Positions 9,837 through 22,537 of a DNA stretch of 64,000 bases are shown in pieces. How positions within the stretch are numbered: position 1 is the stretch's first letter; each line of letters opens with the position of its first letter. Under the pieces are notes generated by a model. It made no database searches. It was given only the letters and a program-made list of their open reading frames with translations, and was not told where the DNA came from. Location: the NCBI RefSeq assembly GCF_013155125.1, contig NZ_CP053564.1, positions 4,905,501 through 4,969,500 of the forward strand, given 5' to 3'. The position numbers were made by a program, and so were the translations under genes. This DNA comes from Pseudonocardia broussonetiae (GTDB taxonomy: Bacteria > Actinomycetota > Actinomycetes > Mycobacteriales > Pseudonocardiaceae).

Positions 9837-9843
9837 GCTCCGG

Positions 9844-10920
9844 GTGACGCCCTCCGCCCGCCGCGCCGCCCTGCGCGCCCTGCTCCCGGCCCGCGAGGTC
9901 GACGCGCTCCTGGTCACCGACCTGGTCAACATCCGCTACCTCACCGGCTTCACCGGCTCCAACGCCGCGCTGCTGGTCCACGTCGACGGCGACGGGAGCA
10001 GCCGCTTCTGCACCGACGCCCGCTACCGCTCGCAGTCGGCGGCGCAGGTGCCCGACCTGGAGCGCGTCGAGGACCGCGCCTGCGCCCGCACCCTGGTGGC
10101 CGGGGCGGCGGTGGGGCGGCTGGGGTTCGAGTCCGACGCCGTCACCGTCGACGCCCACGCCGCGCTCGTCGACGTCGCCGGGGACACGGCGCTGCACCGC
10201 GTGCCGGGCCTCGTGCAGCGCCTGCGAACGGTGAAGGACGAGTCCGAGATCGACGCCCTGCGCGCCGCGTGCGCCGCCGCCGACGCCGCGCTCACCGACC
10301 TCGTCGACGCCGGCGGGATCGCCCCGGGACGCACCGAACGGGAGGTGGCGCTCGACCTCGAGGACCGGATGCGCCGCCACGGCGCGCAGGGCCCGGCGTT
10401 CGAGACGATCGTCGCGGCCGGGCCGCACTCCGCCGTGCCCCACCACCGCCCCACCGACGCCGTGCTGCGACGCGGCGACCTCGTCAAGATCGACTTCGGG
10501 GCGCTCGTCGGCGGCTACCACTCCGACACGACCCGCACGGTCGTCCTGGGCCCGCCGGCCGACTGGCAGCGCGAGCTGCACGACCTCGTCGCCGCCGCCC
10601 AGCGGGCCGGGCGCGACGCGCTGGCGCCCGGCGCCGACGTCGTCGCCGTCGACGCGGCCGCCCGCTCGGTCTGCGAGGAGGCCGGGCGCGGTCGGGAGTT
10701 CCTGCACGGGCTCGGCCACGGCGTCGGGCTGCAGATCCACGAGGCGCCGCTGCTGGCGCGCACCGGCGTCGGCGTCCTGGCCGCCGGGATGGCGGTCACC
10801 GTCGAGCCCGGGGTGTACCTGGAGGGCCGCGGCGGCGTCCGGATCGAGGACACCGTCGTCGTCCGCGACGGCGGGCCCGAGGTCCTCACCGCGACCACCA
10901 GGGAACTGCTGCACCTGTAG
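9844..10920 (+). CDS. pepQ: Xaa-Pro aminopeptidase/dipeptidase, M24 family
   Basis: Creatinase-fold metallopeptidase of the M24B family, 358 aa, which cleaves N-terminal X-Pro bonds. The N-terminal creatinase-like domain is followed by the pita-bread catalytic domain. The metal ligands are visible in VKIDFGALVGGYHSDTTRT (two Asp), FLHGLGHGVGLQIHE (His), VTVEPGVYLEG (Glu) and VRIEDTVVV (Glu). The arrangement aroQ-pepQ-efp-nusB is conserved in actinobacteria, where pepQ precedes the gene for the Pro-stalling relief factor EF-P. The GTG start at 9844 is placed by the -10 hexamer and the alignment to family N-termini. Confidence 0.95.
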   Translation: MTPSARRAALRALLPAREVDALLVTDLVNIRYLTGFTGSNAALLVHVDGDGSSRFCTDARYRSQSAAQVPDLERVEDRACARTLVAGAAVGRLGFESDAVTVDAHAALVDVAGDTALHRVPGLVQRLRTVKDESEIDALRAACAAADAALTDLVDAGGIAPGRTEREVALDLEDRMRRHGAQGPAFETIVAAGPHSAVPHHRPTDAVLRRGDLVKIDFGALVGGYHSDTTRTVVLGPPADWQRELHDLVAAAQRAGRDALAPGADVVAVDAAARSVCEEAGRGREFLHGLGHGVGLQIHEAPLLARTGVGVLAAGMAVTVEPGVYLEGRGGVRIEDTVVVRDGGPEVLTATTRELLHL

Positions 10921-10927
10921 GGGCGGG

Positions 10928-10933
10928 TACCCT
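10928..10933 (+). promoter_or_regulatory. -10 hexamer TACCCT upstream of efp
   Basis: TACCCT lies 8 nt after the pepQ stop codon. It would start transcription near 10940, giving efp a 5' untranslated region of about 98 nt that contains a GGAG ribosome site. Confidence 0.4.
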
Positions 10934-11037
10934 GACGTGCGGACGACGGCGCCGGGACGGTGCCGTCCGCGAGACACACCCGGCGCGCCTCCTCACGGCA
11001 GCCGCGCGCCCCGAACCGATGCAGGAGACCCGCTCAC

Positions 11038-11601
11038 GTGGCCACCACGAACGACCTGAAGAACGGCCTGGTGCTCAACCTGGACGGCCAGCTCTGGGCG
11101 GTCACGGCGTTCCAGCACGTCAAGCCCGGCAAGGGCGGCGCCTTCGTGCGCACGACGCTGAAGAACGTGATGACCGGGAAGGTCGTCGACAAGACCTTCA
11201 ACGCCGGCACCAAGGTCGAGACCGCCACGGTCGACCGCCGCGACATGACCTTCCTCTACCGCGACGGCGCCGACTTCGTCTTCATGGACGGCGACACGTT
11301 CGACCAGATCCCGATCCCGGAGGGCACCGTCGGCTCCGCGGCCGGCTACCTGCTGGAGAACCAGGTCGCGATGGTCGCGCTGCACGAGTCGGTGCCGCTG
11401 TTCGTCGAGCTCCCGACGTCGGTCGAGCTCGTCATCAGCCACACCGACCCCGGCCTGCAGGGCGACCGCTCCACCGGCGGCACCAAGCCCGCCACGCTGG
11501 AGACCGGCGCGGAGATCCAGGTGCCGCTGTTCGTCACCACCGGCGAGAAGGTCAAGGTGGACACCCGCGACGGGCGCTACCTCGGCCGCATCTCCTCCTG
11601 A
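11038..11601 (+). CDS. efp: Translation elongation factor P
   Basis: 187-aa factor that binds between the ribosomal P and E sites and rescues stalling at consecutive prolines. Three OB/KOW-type domains are seen; the KOW-like N-terminus [19 protein letters not shown] leads into the loop [10 protein letters not shown], whose tip residue would be the modified or contacting Lys/Arg. The C-terminus [17 protein letters not shown] is standard. The GTG at 11038 was chosen over an upstream in-frame ATG because it matches the family start and follows GGAG at 9-10 nt. nusB follows 16 bp downstream. Confidence 0.97.
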   Translation: MATTNDLKNGLVLNLDGQLWAVTAFQHVKPGKGGAFVRTTLKNVMTGKVVDKTFNAGTKVETATVDRRDMTFLYRDGADFVFMDGDTFDQIPIPEGTVGSAAGYLLENQVAMVALHESVPLFVELPTSVELVISHTDPGLQGDRSTGGTKPATLETGAEIQVPLFVTTGEKVKVDTRDGRYLGRISS

Positions 11602-11617
11602 TCGCCCGAGCTCCGAC

Positions 11618-12040
11618 ATGCTGAGAGCCCGCACCAAGGCCCGGAAGCGGGCACTGGACATCCTGTTCGAGTCCGAGGCCCGCGGCGATGACCCGCTCGC
11701 GGTGCTGGTGCAGCGCAGGGAGACCGACGACGCGCCGCCCGTCTCCGAGTACGCGGCGATGCTCGTCGAGGGCGTCGTCGCGCACCGCGAACGCATCGAC
11801 CAGCTCCTCGCCGAGCACGCCGAGGGCTGGACCGTGGCCCGCATGCCCGCGGTCGACCGCGCGCTGCTGCGGATCGGCGTGTTCGAGCTGCTGTGGGTCG
11901 ACGAGATCGACGACCCGGTGGCGATCACCGAGGCCGTCGAGCTGGCCCGCACGCTGTCCACCGACGACAGCCCGCGCTTCCTCAACGGCGTCCTGGGCCG
12001 CATCGCCGACATCGGCGAGCAGCTGCGCGCCGCGCGCTGA
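11618..12040 (+). CDS. nusB: Transcription antitermination factor NusB
   Basis: All-helical RNA-binding protein, 140 aa, which with NusE (S10) binds boxA RNA and prevents Rho termination in rRNA operons. The N-terminal Arg-rich KARKRALDILFESEARG and the C-terminal ITEAVELARTLSTDDSPRFLNGVLGRI are diagnostic. The ribosome site before ATG 11618 is weak, and it is probably co-translated with efp. A long hairpin follows 16 bp after the stop, ending the aroB/pepQ/efp/nusB stretch. Confidence 0.96.
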   Translation: MLRARTKARKRALDILFESEARGDDPLAVLVQRRETDDAPPVSEYAAMLVEGVVAHRERIDQLLAEHAEGWTVARMPAVDRALLRIGVFELLWVDEIDDPVAITEAVELARTLSTDDSPRFLNGVLGRIADIGEQLRAAR

Positions 12041-12055
12041 TCTGCGCTCCGCGCT

Positions 12056-12097
12056 CGTGAGTGGCGATCGTGGCCCTGGCCACGGTCGCCACTCACG
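12056..12097. terminator. 20-bp-stem hairpin after nusB, outer stem CGTGAGTGG/CCACTCACG
   Basis: An inverted repeat of 20 bp with a single T/G mismatch (a U-G pair in RNA) and a 2-nt centre, directly after nusB. The outer nine pairs are identical to those of the palindrome at 53872-53917, so it belongs to a repeated hairpin type in this genome. Confidence 0.7.
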
Positions 12098-12189
12098 GGT
12101 GTGTTCTGGGTCCCACGCCATCGAATCGATTCGATCCCCGGCGTAGCGTCGGCCGCTGTCACATCCGCCGACCGCCGGGGGGCCGCGCC

Positions 12190-13365
12190 GTGCCGATCGC
12201 GATCGTCGTGATGGCGCTGGGGACGTTCGCCATCGGGCTCACCGAGTTCGCCGTGATGGGCCTGCTTCCCCGCATCGTCGGCGACCTGTCCGTCTCCCTG
12301 CCCGTCGGCGGCAACCTCGTCACGGCCTACGCCGTCGGCGTCGTCGTCGGGGCGCCGCTGCTCACGGCCGCGGCCGTGCGGCTGCGCCGGCGCACCGCGC
12401 TGCTGCTGTTCATGGGCCTGTTCGCCGCCGGCAACGCGCTCGCGGCCGTGGCGCCGACGTTCGGGCTGCTCGTCGTCGCCCGGTTCCTCTCCGGGCTCCC
12501 GCACGGCGCGTTCTTCGGCGTCGGGGCGCTGGTGGCGGCCTCGCTGGTGCCGCCGGGGCGGCGGGCGTCGGCGGTGGCGTCGATGGTGCTGGGGCTGACC
12601 GTCGCCAACCTCGTCGGCGTGCCCGCGGCCACCGCGCTCGGCGGGATCGCCGGGTGGCGCCTCGCGTTCGCCCTCATCACCGCGCTGGCGCTGCTGTGCG
12701 TCACGGGGATGGTGCTGACGCTCCCGCGCGATGCCGTCACGTCCCGCCCCAGCATCGGCGCCGAGTTCGCGGCGCTGCGCCGGCCCGTCGTGCTGCTGGC
12801 GCTGAGCACCGTGGTCGTCGGCGGCGGCGGGCTCTTCGCCTTCTACACCTACATCGCCCCGATGATGACCGACCTCACCGGCTTCGCGCCCGCGGCCGTC
12901 CCGCTGCTGCTGGCGGCGTTCGGCCTGGGCATGACGGTCGGCACGGTCGCGGGCGGGCGCCTGGCCGACCGGTTCGACCCGCGCCGGGTCGTCGTCGCCA
13001 TGCTCGCCGTGCAGACGGTGGTGCTGGTGGTCGCCGTGCCCGCGCTGCGCTCGCCGGTGCTCGCGCCCGTCGTCGTCTTCGCGGTCGGCGCGGCCGGTCT
13101 CGCGATCGTGCCGGCCGTGCAGTCGGTCGTGCTGGACGCGGCGGGGGAGGCCCCGGCGCTCGCGTCGGCGTCGATCCAGTCGGCGTTCAACCTCGCCAAC
13201 GCCATCGGCGCGGCCGCGGGCGGGCTCGTGCTCACCGCCGGGCTGGGCCTGGCCGCGCCGCCCGCCGCCGGGGCCCTGCTCGCCGCGCTGGGGATCGTGC
13301 CGGCCGTCGCGGCGATCCGGTACGCCCGGCGCCGCCGGGCCGCACCCGTCGCCGTCGCGCCGTAG
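12190..13365 (+). CDS. MFS exporter, DHA1 (12-TM drug/sugar efflux) family
   Basis: 391-aa major facilitator with 12 predicted helices. The first helix motif LTEFAVMGLLPRIVGDLSVS is typical of DHA1 members such as AraJ, YdhP and chloramphenicol exporters. The loop RLRRRTALL, the antiporter-like SGLPHGAFFGVGALVAASLVPP and the second-half ADRFDPRRVV are also seen. The substrate cannot be told. The GTG 12190 start was chosen because the open frame upstream (from 12061) runs through the nusB hairpin and lacks hydrophobic signal. It is not part of the conserved core here and has no regulator next to it except bldD, which converges on it. Confidence 0.85.
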   Translation: MPIAIVVMALGTFAIGLTEFAVMGLLPRIVGDLSVSLPVGGNLVTAYAVGVVVGAPLLTAAAVRLRRRTALLLFMGLFAAGNALAAVAPTFGLLVVARFLSGLPHGAFFGVGALVAASLVPPGRRASAVASMVLGLTVANLVGVPAATALGGIAGWRLAFALITALALLCVTGMVLTLPRDAVTSRPSIGAEFAALRRPVVLLALSTVVVGGGGLFAFYTYIAPMMTDLTGFAPAAVPLLLAAFGLGMTVGTVAGGRLADRFDPRRVVVAMLAVQTVVLVVAVPALRSPVLAPVVVFAVGAAGLAIVPAVQSVVLDAAGEAPALASASIQSAFNLANAIGAAAGGLVLTAGLGLAAPPAAGALLAALGIVPAVAAIRYARRRRAAPVAVAP

Positions 13366-13377
13366 CCCCCCGGATGT

Positions 13378-13424
13378 GCGAACGGCCCTCCCGCCCACTC
13401 GAGGTGGGCGGGAGGGCCGTTCGC
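13378..13424. terminator. Perfect 21-bp-stem hairpin between converging MFS and bldD genes
   Basis: A perfect 21-bp inverted repeat (left arm 13378-13398, right arm 13404-13424) with a 5-nt loop TCGAG. It lies between the convergent genes and is very stable, so it is a likely bidirectional terminator. Confidence 0.8.
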
Positions 13425-13460
13425 CGTGCGTGCGGGTGCCCTTCCCCAGGCACCCGACCG

Positions 13461-13943
13461 TCACGTCGCGGGCCGGGCCTCCGGGGGCAGCACGCCCCAG
13501 TCGATGAGCTGGTCGGTCAGCTCGCCCGGGCTCTTGTCGTAGATGATCGCGAGCGAGCGGAGGTCCTCGGCGCGGATGCTGAGCACCTTGCCGTTGTAGT
13601 CGCCGCGCTGGCTCTGGATGGCGGCGGCGTAGCGGGCCAGCGGGCCCACCTTGTCCGCCGGGAGCTGCTGGAGCCGCTCCAGGTTGATGACGATCTTGGT
13701 GGCGGGCTCGGAGCCGGACGGCACGCGGCCCTCGGGCAGCAGCTCGGCCACCGGCACGCCGTAGAAGTCGGCCAGCTCGGCCAGCTTCTGGACGGTGACC
13801 GCACGGTCACCGCGCTCGTAGGAACCCACGACGACGGCCTTCCACCGCCCGCCCGACTTCTGCTCGACGCCGTGCAGCGAGAGGCCCTGCTGCTGCCGGA
13901 TGGCGCGGAGCTTCCCGCCGAGCGCCTTGGCGTAGTCGCCCAT
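13461..13943 (-). CDS. bldD: Developmental master regulator BldD
   Basis: 160-aa transcription factor that represses sporulation and antibiotic genes during vegetative growth when bound to c-di-GMP. The N-terminal HTH_XRE domain (about 5-72) contains KLRAIRQQQGLSLHGVEQKS and WKAVVVGSYERGDRAVTV, nearly identical to the Streptomyces protein as I know it. The C-terminal domain keeps the c-di-GMP signature: RGD at 113-115, eight residues, then RAED at 124-127 (RGD-X8-RxxD). ATG 13943 follows an AAAGGGG-type ribosome site. It is divergent from the pyr operon across a 491-bp intergenic region. Confidence 0.97.
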   Translation of the reverse strand: MGDYAKALGGKLRAIRQQQGLSLHGVEQKSGGRWKAVVVGSYERGDRAVTVQKLAELADFYGVPVAELLPEGRVPSGSEPATKIVINLERLQQLPADKVGPLARYAAAIQSQRGDYNGKVLSIRAEDLRSLAIIYDKSPGELTDQLIDWGVLPPEARPAT

Positions 13944-14400
13944 GCGGCGACCCCTTTCGTGACTGGCGCCGACCCTCGCGGGCCGGCGTCGGAGGAACTG
14001 AGGTTCTCGGGGAGTCGGCGCTCGGGAACGCCGAGGGTCGTCTCGGGTGGTGCCCCCCGCGGCCGCGGCCGCCCGAGAAACAGTCGATCAATACGGAGAG
14101 TAATCATGCGCTCGCCGCCGCCGTCTGGTCAAGTTGTCGGACCCGTCCCCGGCCCGTTACGCCCCGGTTCCACCCTAATGGCTGATCGACACGCCGCCGC
14201 CAGGGCTTTCGTCGGCGGGGTACCCGCCCCGCCACCGGTAGTTCGTGACCGGAGCGTGATCGACGTGTGACGCATGGGACTCCGGAGGGTGGCAAACGGG
14301 GTCGCATCCGGAGCAGGTGTGATGCTCCCGATGCCCGGGCGCTCGGAGGCGGGCCGTCCGGTGACCCGCTGGTACGGTCGCGACCACACCGTTCCTTTAA
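13944..14400. other. Divergent intergenic region between bldD and pyrR
   Basis: No gene is seen. This 457-bp stretch must hold the bldD promoter and the pyr operon promoter. BldD is known to autoregulate in Streptomyces, but I could not pick a convincing operator by eye. Confidence 0.6.
14373..14378 (+). promoter_or_regulatory. Candidate -10 hexamer (TACGGT) of the pyr operon
   Basis: TACGGT preceded by TGG lies 23 nt before the PyrR-binding hairpin. It would start transcription around 14385, giving a short leader of about 50 nt that contains the hairpin. No good -35 box is seen. Confidence 0.35.
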
Positions 14401-14420
14401 GGCCCGTCCCGTGAGGCGGG
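14401..14420 (+). promoter_or_regulatory. PyrR-binding RNA hairpin in the pyr leader (translational control)
   Basis: The leader contains GTCCCGTGAGGC at 14406-14417, which fits the PyrR loop consensus ARUCCNGNGAGGYU known from Bacillus, held by a CCCG/CGGG stem (14403-14406 with 14417-14420). The ribosome site GGAG (14424-14427) lies immediately after the hairpin, and the GTG start is at 14436. This matches the mycobacterial arrangement in which UMP-bound PyrR represses translation of its own operon. There is no terminator/antiterminator pair. Confidence 0.8.
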
Positions 14421-14435
14421 GAAGGAGAGTCACTC

Positions 14436-15056
14436 GTGGCGATCGATCGCCGCGGGGACGTCGCGGGCGCACCGGGTGACCGGGAGCTGCTGTCCGCCGC
14501 GGACGTCACCCGCACCGTCGCGCGCATCGCGCACCAGATCATCGAGAAGACGGCGGGCGACGACGGCGTCGTCCTCATCGGCATCCCCACCCGCGGCGCC
14601 GTGCTGGCGCGCCGCCTGGCCGCGGCCATCGGGGAGTTCTCCGGCACGGTCCCCGGCGTGGGTTCGGTCGACGCGACGCTCTACCGCGACGACCTGCGCC
14701 TGCGCCCGACCCGCGCCCTGGAGGACACCGACGTCCCCGAGGGCGGTCTCGACGGACGGCTCGTCGTGCTCGTCGACGACGTGCTGATGTCGGGCCGCAC
14801 GGTCCGCGCCGCGCTCGACGCGCTGGCCGACCACGGCCGCCCGCGCGCGGTGCAGCTCGCGGTCCTCGTCGACCGCGGCCACCGCGAGCTCCCCATCCGC
14901 GCCGACTACGTCGGCAAGAACGTCCCCACCAGCCGGGAGGAGCAGATCCTGGTGCTGCTGACCGAGACCGACGACGTCGACGGGGTCCGGCTGCGCCGCG
15001 GCGCCGCCGGTGCCGACGACGCGCCGGGCGAGCCCGACCGGGAGGGTCCGGCGTGA
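14436..15056 (+). CDS. pyrR: Pyrimidine operon regulator / uracil phosphoribosyltransferase PyrR
   Basis: 206-aa phosphoribosyltransferase-fold RNA-binding regulator. With UMP/UTP it binds the leader hairpin 15 nt upstream and lowers expression of the pyr operon; it also has weak UPRTase activity in other species. Signatures are [20 protein letters not shown] [16 protein letters not shown], the Arg-rich [16 protein letters not shown] contact, and the PRPP loop [17 protein letters not shown]. The C-terminal tail of about 20 residues after EQILVLLTE is variable. The GTG at 14436 is fixed by the GGAG ribosome site. GTGA overlap with pyrB. Confidence 0.96.
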   Translation: MAIDRRGDVAGAPGDRELLSAADVTRTVARIAHQIIEKTAGDDGVVLIGIPTRGAVLARRLAAAIGEFSGTVPGVGSVDATLYRDDLRLRPTRALEDTDVPEGGLDGRLVVLVDDVLMSGRTVRAALDALADHGRPRAVQLAVLVDRGHRELPIRADYVGKNVPTSREEQILVLLTETDDVDGVRLRRGAAGADDAPGEPDREGPA

Positions 15057-16006
15057 GGCACCTGCTCTCGGTCGCCGACCTCGACGCCGCCGCGGCCACC
15101 GGCCTGCTCGACACCGCCGACCGCCTCAAGCAGGCCCTGCTGGGCCGCGAGGTCCGCAAGCTCCCCACGCTGCGCGGCCGCACCGTGATCACGATGTTCT
15201 ACGAGAACTCGACGCGCACCCGGGTGTCGTTCGAGATCGCGGGCAAGTGGATGAGCGCCGACACGGTCAACGTGAGCGCGTCCGGCTCGTCGGTGTCGAA
15301 GGGGGAGTCGTTGCGCGACACCGCGTTGACGCTCTCGGCCATGGGCGCCGACTGCGTCGTCGTGCGGCACCCGGCGTCGGGCTCGGCGCACCGGCTCGCG
15401 GGCTGGATGGACTCCGAGATCGGCGGCGGCCACACCTCGATCGTCAACGCCGGCGACGGCACGCACGAGCACCCCACCCAGGCGCTGCTCGACGCGGCCA
15501 CGCTGCGGGACCACTTCCGCGCCCGGGGGTCGGGCACCATCGCCGGGCGCCGCATCGGGATCGTCGGCGACGTGCTGCACAGCCGCGTCGCGCGGTCCAA
15601 CGTGCTGCTGCTGGCCACCCTCGGCGCCGACGTCGTGCTCATCGCGCCGCCGACGCTGCTGCCGGTGGGCGTCGAGCAGTGGCCCTGCCGCGTCAGCTCC
15701 TCTCTCGACGCCGAGCTGCCCGCCCTGGACGCGGTGATGATGCTGCGCGTGCAGGCCGAGCGGATGCACGGCGCGTTCTTCCCGTCGGCGCGCGAGTACG
15801 CCGTCGGCTACGGCCTGTCCGAGGCGCGTGCGGCCCTGCTGCCCGAGCACGCCCCGGTGCTGCACCCGGGTCCGATGGTGCGCGGCATGGAGATCGCGCC
15901 CGCGGTCGCCGACGGGCCCTCCTCGGCCGTGCTGGCGCAGGTCGCCAACGGCGTCCACGTCCGCATGGCCGTGCTCTACCACCTCCTCGCGGGAGCACCC
16001 GAATGA
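15053..16006 (+). CDS. pyrB: Aspartate carbamoyltransferase catalytic subunit
   Basis: 317 aa. It joins carbamoyl phosphate to aspartate, the committed step of UMP synthesis. The carbamoyl-phosphate site [13 protein letters not shown] (about 43-55), the [16 protein letters not shown] motif, and the aspartate-site [10 protein letters not shown] near residues 230-240 are intact. It is the PyrB-only (no PyrI) type, as in other actinobacteria. The GTG 15053 start overlaps the pyrR stop (GTGA) and the end overlaps pyrC (ATGA), so the operon is tightly coupled. Confidence 0.98.
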   Translation: MRHLLSVADLDAAAATGLLDTADRLKQALLGREVRKLPTLRGRTVITMFYENSTRTRVSFEIAGKWMSADTVNVSASGSSVSKGESLRDTALTLSAMGADCVVVRHPASGSAHRLAGWMDSEIGGGHTSIVNAGDGTHEHPTQALLDAATLRDHFRARGSGTIAGRRIGIVGDVLHSRVARSNVLLLATLGADVVLIAPPTLLPVGVEQWPCRVSSSLDAELPALDAVMMLRVQAERMHGAFFPSAREYAVGYGLSEARAALLPEHAPVLHPGPMVRGMEIAPAVADGPSSAVLAQVANGVHVRMAVLYHLLAGAPE

Positions 16007-17295
16007 CCGACCTGCTCATCACCGACGTCCGCCCCTACGGCGGTGACGCCGTCGACGTCCTCGTCCGCGACGGGGTCGTCGCCGAGATCGGCCCGGGGCT
16101 CACCGCGCCCGAGGACGTGGCCACGCTGGACGGCGGCGGGCACGTGCTGCTGCCCGGCTTCGTCGACCTGCACGTCCACCTGCGCGAGCCCGGCGGCGAG
16201 GAGTCCGAGGACGTCGCCACCGGGTCGGCCGCGGCCGCGCTGGGCGGGTTCACCGCCGTGTTCGCGATGCCCAACACCGATCCCGTCGCCGACTCCGACG
16301 TCGTCGTCGAGCACGTGTGGCGGCGCGGGCAGGAGGTCGGCCTGGTCGACGTCCACCCGGTCGGCGCCGTCACCGTCGGCCTGGCCGGGCAGCAGATGGC
16401 CGAGCTCGGGACGATGGCCGCCAGCCGCGCGCAGGTGCGGATGTTCAGCGACGACGGGAAGTGCGTCAACGACCCGCTGATCATGCGTCGCGCCCTGGAG
16501 TACGCCTCCGCGCTCGGTGCCGTGATCGCCCAGCACGCCGAGGACCACCGCCTCACCGGGGGCGCGCAGGCCCACGAGGGCGTCGTCGCGTCGCGGCTGG
16601 GGCTGGCCGGCTGGCCGGCCACCGCGGAGGAGACGATCGTCGCCCGCGACTGCGCGCTGGCCCGCGAGGCCGGTGCGGCGCTGCACGTCTGCCACATCTC
16701 CTCGGCCCGCACCGTCGACGTGCTGCGCGCGGCCAAGGCGGCCGGGGTGCGGGTGAGCGCCGAGGTCACCCCGCACCACCTGCTGCTCACCGACTCGCGC
16801 CTCAGCGGCTACGACCCCGTCAACAAGGTCAACCCGCCGCTGCGCACCGCGGAGGACACGAAGGCGATGCGCGCGGCGCTGGCCGAGGGCGTCATCGACG
16901 TCGTCGCCACCGACCACGCCCCGCACGCGTCGCAGTACAAGGACACGGAGTGGCAGGCCGCACGTCCGGGCATGCTGGGGCTGCAGACGGCGTTGTCGGT
17001 GCTGGTGCACACCATGGTGGAGCCCGGCCTGCTCGACTGGCGCGGCGTGGCCCGCGTGCTGTCGGAGCGGCCGGCGGAGATCGGCGGGCTGTCCGACCAC
17101 GGGCGCCCGATCGCGGCGGGTGAGCCGGCGACGTTCGCGCTGGTCGACCCGGACGCCCAGTGGACGGTGCGCGGGGCCGCGCTCGCCAGCCGGGCGTCGA
17201 ACACCCCGTACGAGGGGATGCGGCTGCCCGGTGCGGTGGTCGCCACCGTCCTCAGAGGACGGATCACGGCGCAGGACGGGAAGGTTTCTCCATGA
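16003..17295 (+). CDS. pyrC: Dihydroorotase, class I
   Basis: 430-aa zinc amidohydrolase which cyclises carbamoyl aspartate to dihydroorotate. Metal ligands are visible in [12 protein letters not shown] (HxH, about 55-60), [18 protein letters not shown] and VATDHAPHA (catalytic Asp). The MFSDDGK segment holds the position of the bridging residue in class I enzymes. ATG 16003 overlaps the pyrB stop and the stop overlaps the carA ATG. Located in the expected place of the pyr operon. Confidence 0.98.
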   Translation: MTDLLITDVRPYGGDAVDVLVRDGVVAEIGPGLTAPEDVATLDGGGHVLLPGFVDLHVHLREPGGEESEDVATGSAAAALGGFTAVFAMPNTDPVADSDVVVEHVWRRGQEVGLVDVHPVGAVTVGLAGQQMAELGTMAASRAQVRMFSDDGKCVNDPLIMRRALEYASALGAVIAQHAEDHRLTGGAQAHEGVVASRLGLAGWPATAEETIVARDCALAREAGAALHVCHISSARTVDVLRAAKAAGVRVSAEVTPHHLLLTDSRLSGYDPVNKVNPPLRTAEDTKAMRAALAEGVIDVVATDHAPHASQYKDTEWQAARPGMLGLQTALSVLVHTMVEPGLLDWRGVARVLSERPAEIGGLSDHGRPIAAGEPATFALVDPDAQWTVRGAALASRASNTPYEGMRLPGAVVATVLRGRITAQDGKVSP

Positions 17296-18400
17296 CAGCG
17301 GTACTGGTGCTCGAGGACGGGCGGATCTTCCGGGGCGAGGCCTTCGGGGCGCTCGGGACCGGGCTCGGCGAGGCGGTGTTCACGACCGGGATGACCGGCT
17401 ACCAGGAGACGCTGACCGACCCCTCCTACCACCGCCAGATCGTCGTCCAGACCGCGCCGCACGTCGGCAACACCGGCTGGAACGACGAGGACGACGAGTC
17501 GGCCGGGATCCAGGTCGCCGGGTACGTGGTGCGCGACCCGTCGCGGTCGGCGTCGAACTGGCGCTCCACCGGCTCGCTCGGCGACGCCCTGCGGGAGCAG
17601 GGGATCGTGTCGGTCGCGGGCGTCGACACCCGCGCGCTGGTGCGCCACCTGCGCGAGCGCGGGGCGATGCGCGCGGGCGTGTTCTCCGGGCCCGACCTGG
17701 CCGACGACGACGTGCTGGTGCGCCGCGTGCTCGACAGCCCGCGCATGGAGGGCTCCGACCTCTACGGCGCCGTCACCACGCGCGAGCCCTACGTCGTGCC
17801 GGCGTCGGGGCCGACCCGGTTCCGGGTGGCCGCACTGGACGTCGGCATCAAGTCGAACACCCCGCGGATGCTGGCGCAGCGGGGGATCGAGACCCACGTG
17901 CTGCCCGCGTCGACGTCGATCGAGGAGATCGAGGCGCTCGCGCCGGACGGGTTCTTCCTGTCCAACGGCCCCGGCGACCCGGCCACGGCCGACGGCCCCG
18001 TCGCGCTCACGCGGGCGGTGCTGGAGCGGCGGATCCCGCTGTTCGGCATCTGCTTCGGCAACCAGATCCTCGGCCGCGCGCTGGGGCGGGGCACCTACAA
18101 GCTGCCCTACGGCCACCGCGGCATCAACATCCCGGTGATCGAGCACGCCACCGGCCGCGTGGCGATCACCTCGCAGAACCACGGGTTCGCCGTCGAGGGC
18201 GAGGCGGGGGAGGAGTTCGACACCCCCGTCGGCCGCGCGCGCGTCACGCACACCTGCCCCAACGACGGCTGCGTCGAGGGGCTCGCCGCGCTGGAGGTCC
18301 CCGCGTTCAGCGTGCAGTACCACCCCGAGGCCGCGGCCGGCCCGCACGACGCCGCCGACCTCTTCGACCGCTTCGTCTCGCTCATGGCAGGAGAAGACTG

Positions 18401-18401
<1 letters not shown>
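17292..18401 (+). CDS. carA: Carbamoyl-phosphate synthase small (glutaminase) subunit
   Basis: 369 aa. It hydrolyses glutamine and passes ammonia to CarB. The N-terminal CPSase_sm_chain domain ([34 protein letters not shown]) is followed by the class I glutamine amidotransferase domain. The nucleophile Cys is in [16 protein letters not shown] and the catalytic His/Glu in [16 protein letters not shown] 17292 overlaps the pyrC stop (ATGA); the end overlaps the carB ATG by one base (TGATG). Confidence 0.98.
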
Positions 18402-21723
<3,322 letters not shown>

Positions 21724-21727
<4 letters not shown>

Positions 21728-22533
21728 GCTTCGGCGCGCGGCTGACCGCCGCGGTCGCCGAGCACGGCCCGCTCTGCGTCGGGATCGACCCGCACGCCCC
21801 GCTGCTGGCGCAGTGGGGCCTGGCCGACGACGCCGACGGCCTGGAGCGCTTCGCGGCGGTCTGCGTCGAGGCCCTCGCGGGGAGGGTGGCGGCGGTCAAG
21901 CCGCAGTCGGCGTTCTTCGAGCGGCACGGCTCGCGCGGCGTCGCGGTGCTGGAGCGGGTGCTGGCCGCGTTCGCCGGGACCGGGACGCTGACGGTCCTCG
22001 ACGTCAAGCGCGGCGACATCGGCTCCACGATGGGCGGCTACGCCGACGCCTACCTCGCCCCGGGCGCCCCGCTCGGCGCCGACGCCGTGACGCTCTCGCC
22101 CTACCTCGGCTTCGGCTCCCTCGACCCGGCCCTGGCCGCGGCCGACGCGGCCGGGCGCGGGGTGTTCGTGCTCGCGCGCACCTCCAACCCGGAGGGCGCG
22201 CCCGTGCAGCTCGCCACGCTCGACGGGCGCAGCGTGGCCCAGGGGATGGTCGACGGCGCGGCGGAGCGCAACGCCGGCGCCGACCCGCTGGGCGCGGTCG
22301 GGGTGGTCGTCGGGGCGACGACGGAGCACGGCCTGGACCTCGGCGCGCTGAACGGCCCGGTGCTGGCGCCGGGCCTCGGGGCGCAGGGGGCGGGCCCGGC
22401 CGACATCGCCGCCCGGTTCGCCGGGGTGCGCGGGGTGGTCCTGCCGGCGGCGTCGCGGTCGGTGCTGGCGGCGGGCCCGGACGCGGCCGGGGTGCGCGGC
22501 GCGGCGGAGGCGCTGCGCGACGAGCTCGCCTGA
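21724..22533 (+). CDS. pyrF: Orotidine 5'-phosphate decarboxylase, group 2
   Basis: 269-aa TIM-barrel enzyme converting OMP to UMP, the last step of the operon's pathway. Catalytic array in [23 protein letters not shown] (Asp-Lys-Arg-Asp) plus [19 protein letters not shown] and LPAASRSVL at the phosphate site; this is the longer group 2 type found in actinobacteria. The GTG 21724 start overlaps the carB stop (GTGA). pyrD is not in this operon. It ends only 4 bp from the stop of the convergent serine hydrolase gene, leaving no room for a separate terminator. Confidence 0.97.
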
Positions 22534-22537
22534 GCGG

